Source of the DNA: Pictodentalium vernedei
Taxonomy: Eukaryota; Mollusca; Scaphopoda; Dentaliida; Dentaliidae
NCBI GenBank assembly: GCA_031216915.1
Contig: CM062290.1
Location: 165,208,453 to 165,272,452 of the forward strand
Direction of reading: 5' to 3'
DNA: 64,000 nucleotides
Below, in pieces: positions 63,843 to 64,000 of the stretch. Every line of letters starts with the position of its first letter. Position 1 is the first letter of the stretch. The notes beneath the pieces were generated by a model. The model was not told the origin of the DNA and searched no databases. It was given only the letters and a program-made list of their open reading frames with translations. The translations under genes were made by a program, and so were the position numbers.

Positions 63843-63934
63843 GAAAATAGTACCCTCTGCAGCAGATTAGAATTCAATTATACAGTACTTTTTAGTGTAC
63901 CCATACTATGTATGGTACACATAATGCCGGCATC

Positions 63935-64000
63935 TGGGGTGGCCATCCGTCGTTCGTCCATCCTTTGTCCATCCGTCCGGCGTCCGTATCCATTTCTTTG
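63935..64000. repeat. Start of another (CCGT/CCAT)-rich element, cut by window end
   Basis: 'GGCCATCCGTCGTTCGTCC' and 'GTCCATCCGTCCGGCGTCC'. Confidence 0.55.

Overview
Eukaryotic, non-coding, repeat-saturated DNA, probably from a marine invertebrate. A mollusc or other lophotrochozoan is my guess, based on three things: tandem cores of about 145-170 bp next to CCGT/CTGT-rich stretches, resembling the bivalve 'pearl'/Helentron-type elements; SINEs with the tRNA-or-5S head plus 'TGTCCTTGGGCAAG' body; and a DIRS retrotransposon. The organism cannot be fixed from sequence alone. I see no prokaryotic features.

The only host coding sequence I can defend is one 78-nt exon on the + strand (55084-55161). 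Its 26 codons closely resemble the central WD-repeat region of WRAP73 (WDR8). If that is right, most or all of the window is intron of that gene, filled by transposons.

Layout. 0-11 kb: TA-flanked MITEs (pogo/Tigger-like), TTAA-flanked foldback MITEs (piggyBac-like) and a SINE-like repeat X, often nested; the first of two 6-bp-TSD elements (4.8 kb); tandem arrays. 11-18 kb: long hairpins, tRNA-headed and 5S-headed SINEs, a hAT-like repeat. 18.7-20.3 kb: a decayed Tc1 transposon. 20-37 kb: more MITEs, Harbinger-like MITEs, arrays. 37.2-39.4 kb: a 14-unit tandem array with higher-order periodicity. 40.3-41 kb: a 5'-truncated LINE. 41.5-51 kb: a nest of TTAA MITE > SINE > TA element with 26-bp TIRs > complete DIRS element (43716-50040) with inverted terminal repeats, internal complementary region, Gag-like, RT/RNase H/methyltransferase-like and tyrosine-recombinase coding. 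51-57 kb: interrupted SINEs and MITEs, the WRAP73-like exon, a second truncated DIRS copy. 57.6-60.8 kb: a 0.7-kb direct duplication carrying the same SINE. 61-63 kb: SINE > TTAA MITE > MULE transposon. 63.3 kb: the second 6-bp-TSD element.

Themes across the window: (i) several MITE families with different target duplications carry long internal hairpins; (ii) in some families the two hairpin arms change together between copies; (iii) three families share the same hairpin tip, GAGCTC-NNN-GAGCTC; (iv) one SINE body is combined with two heads and at least two tails, one of them resembling the tail of the local LINE; (v) transposase and recombinase codons decay at CpG sites. All boundaries and matches were read by eye.
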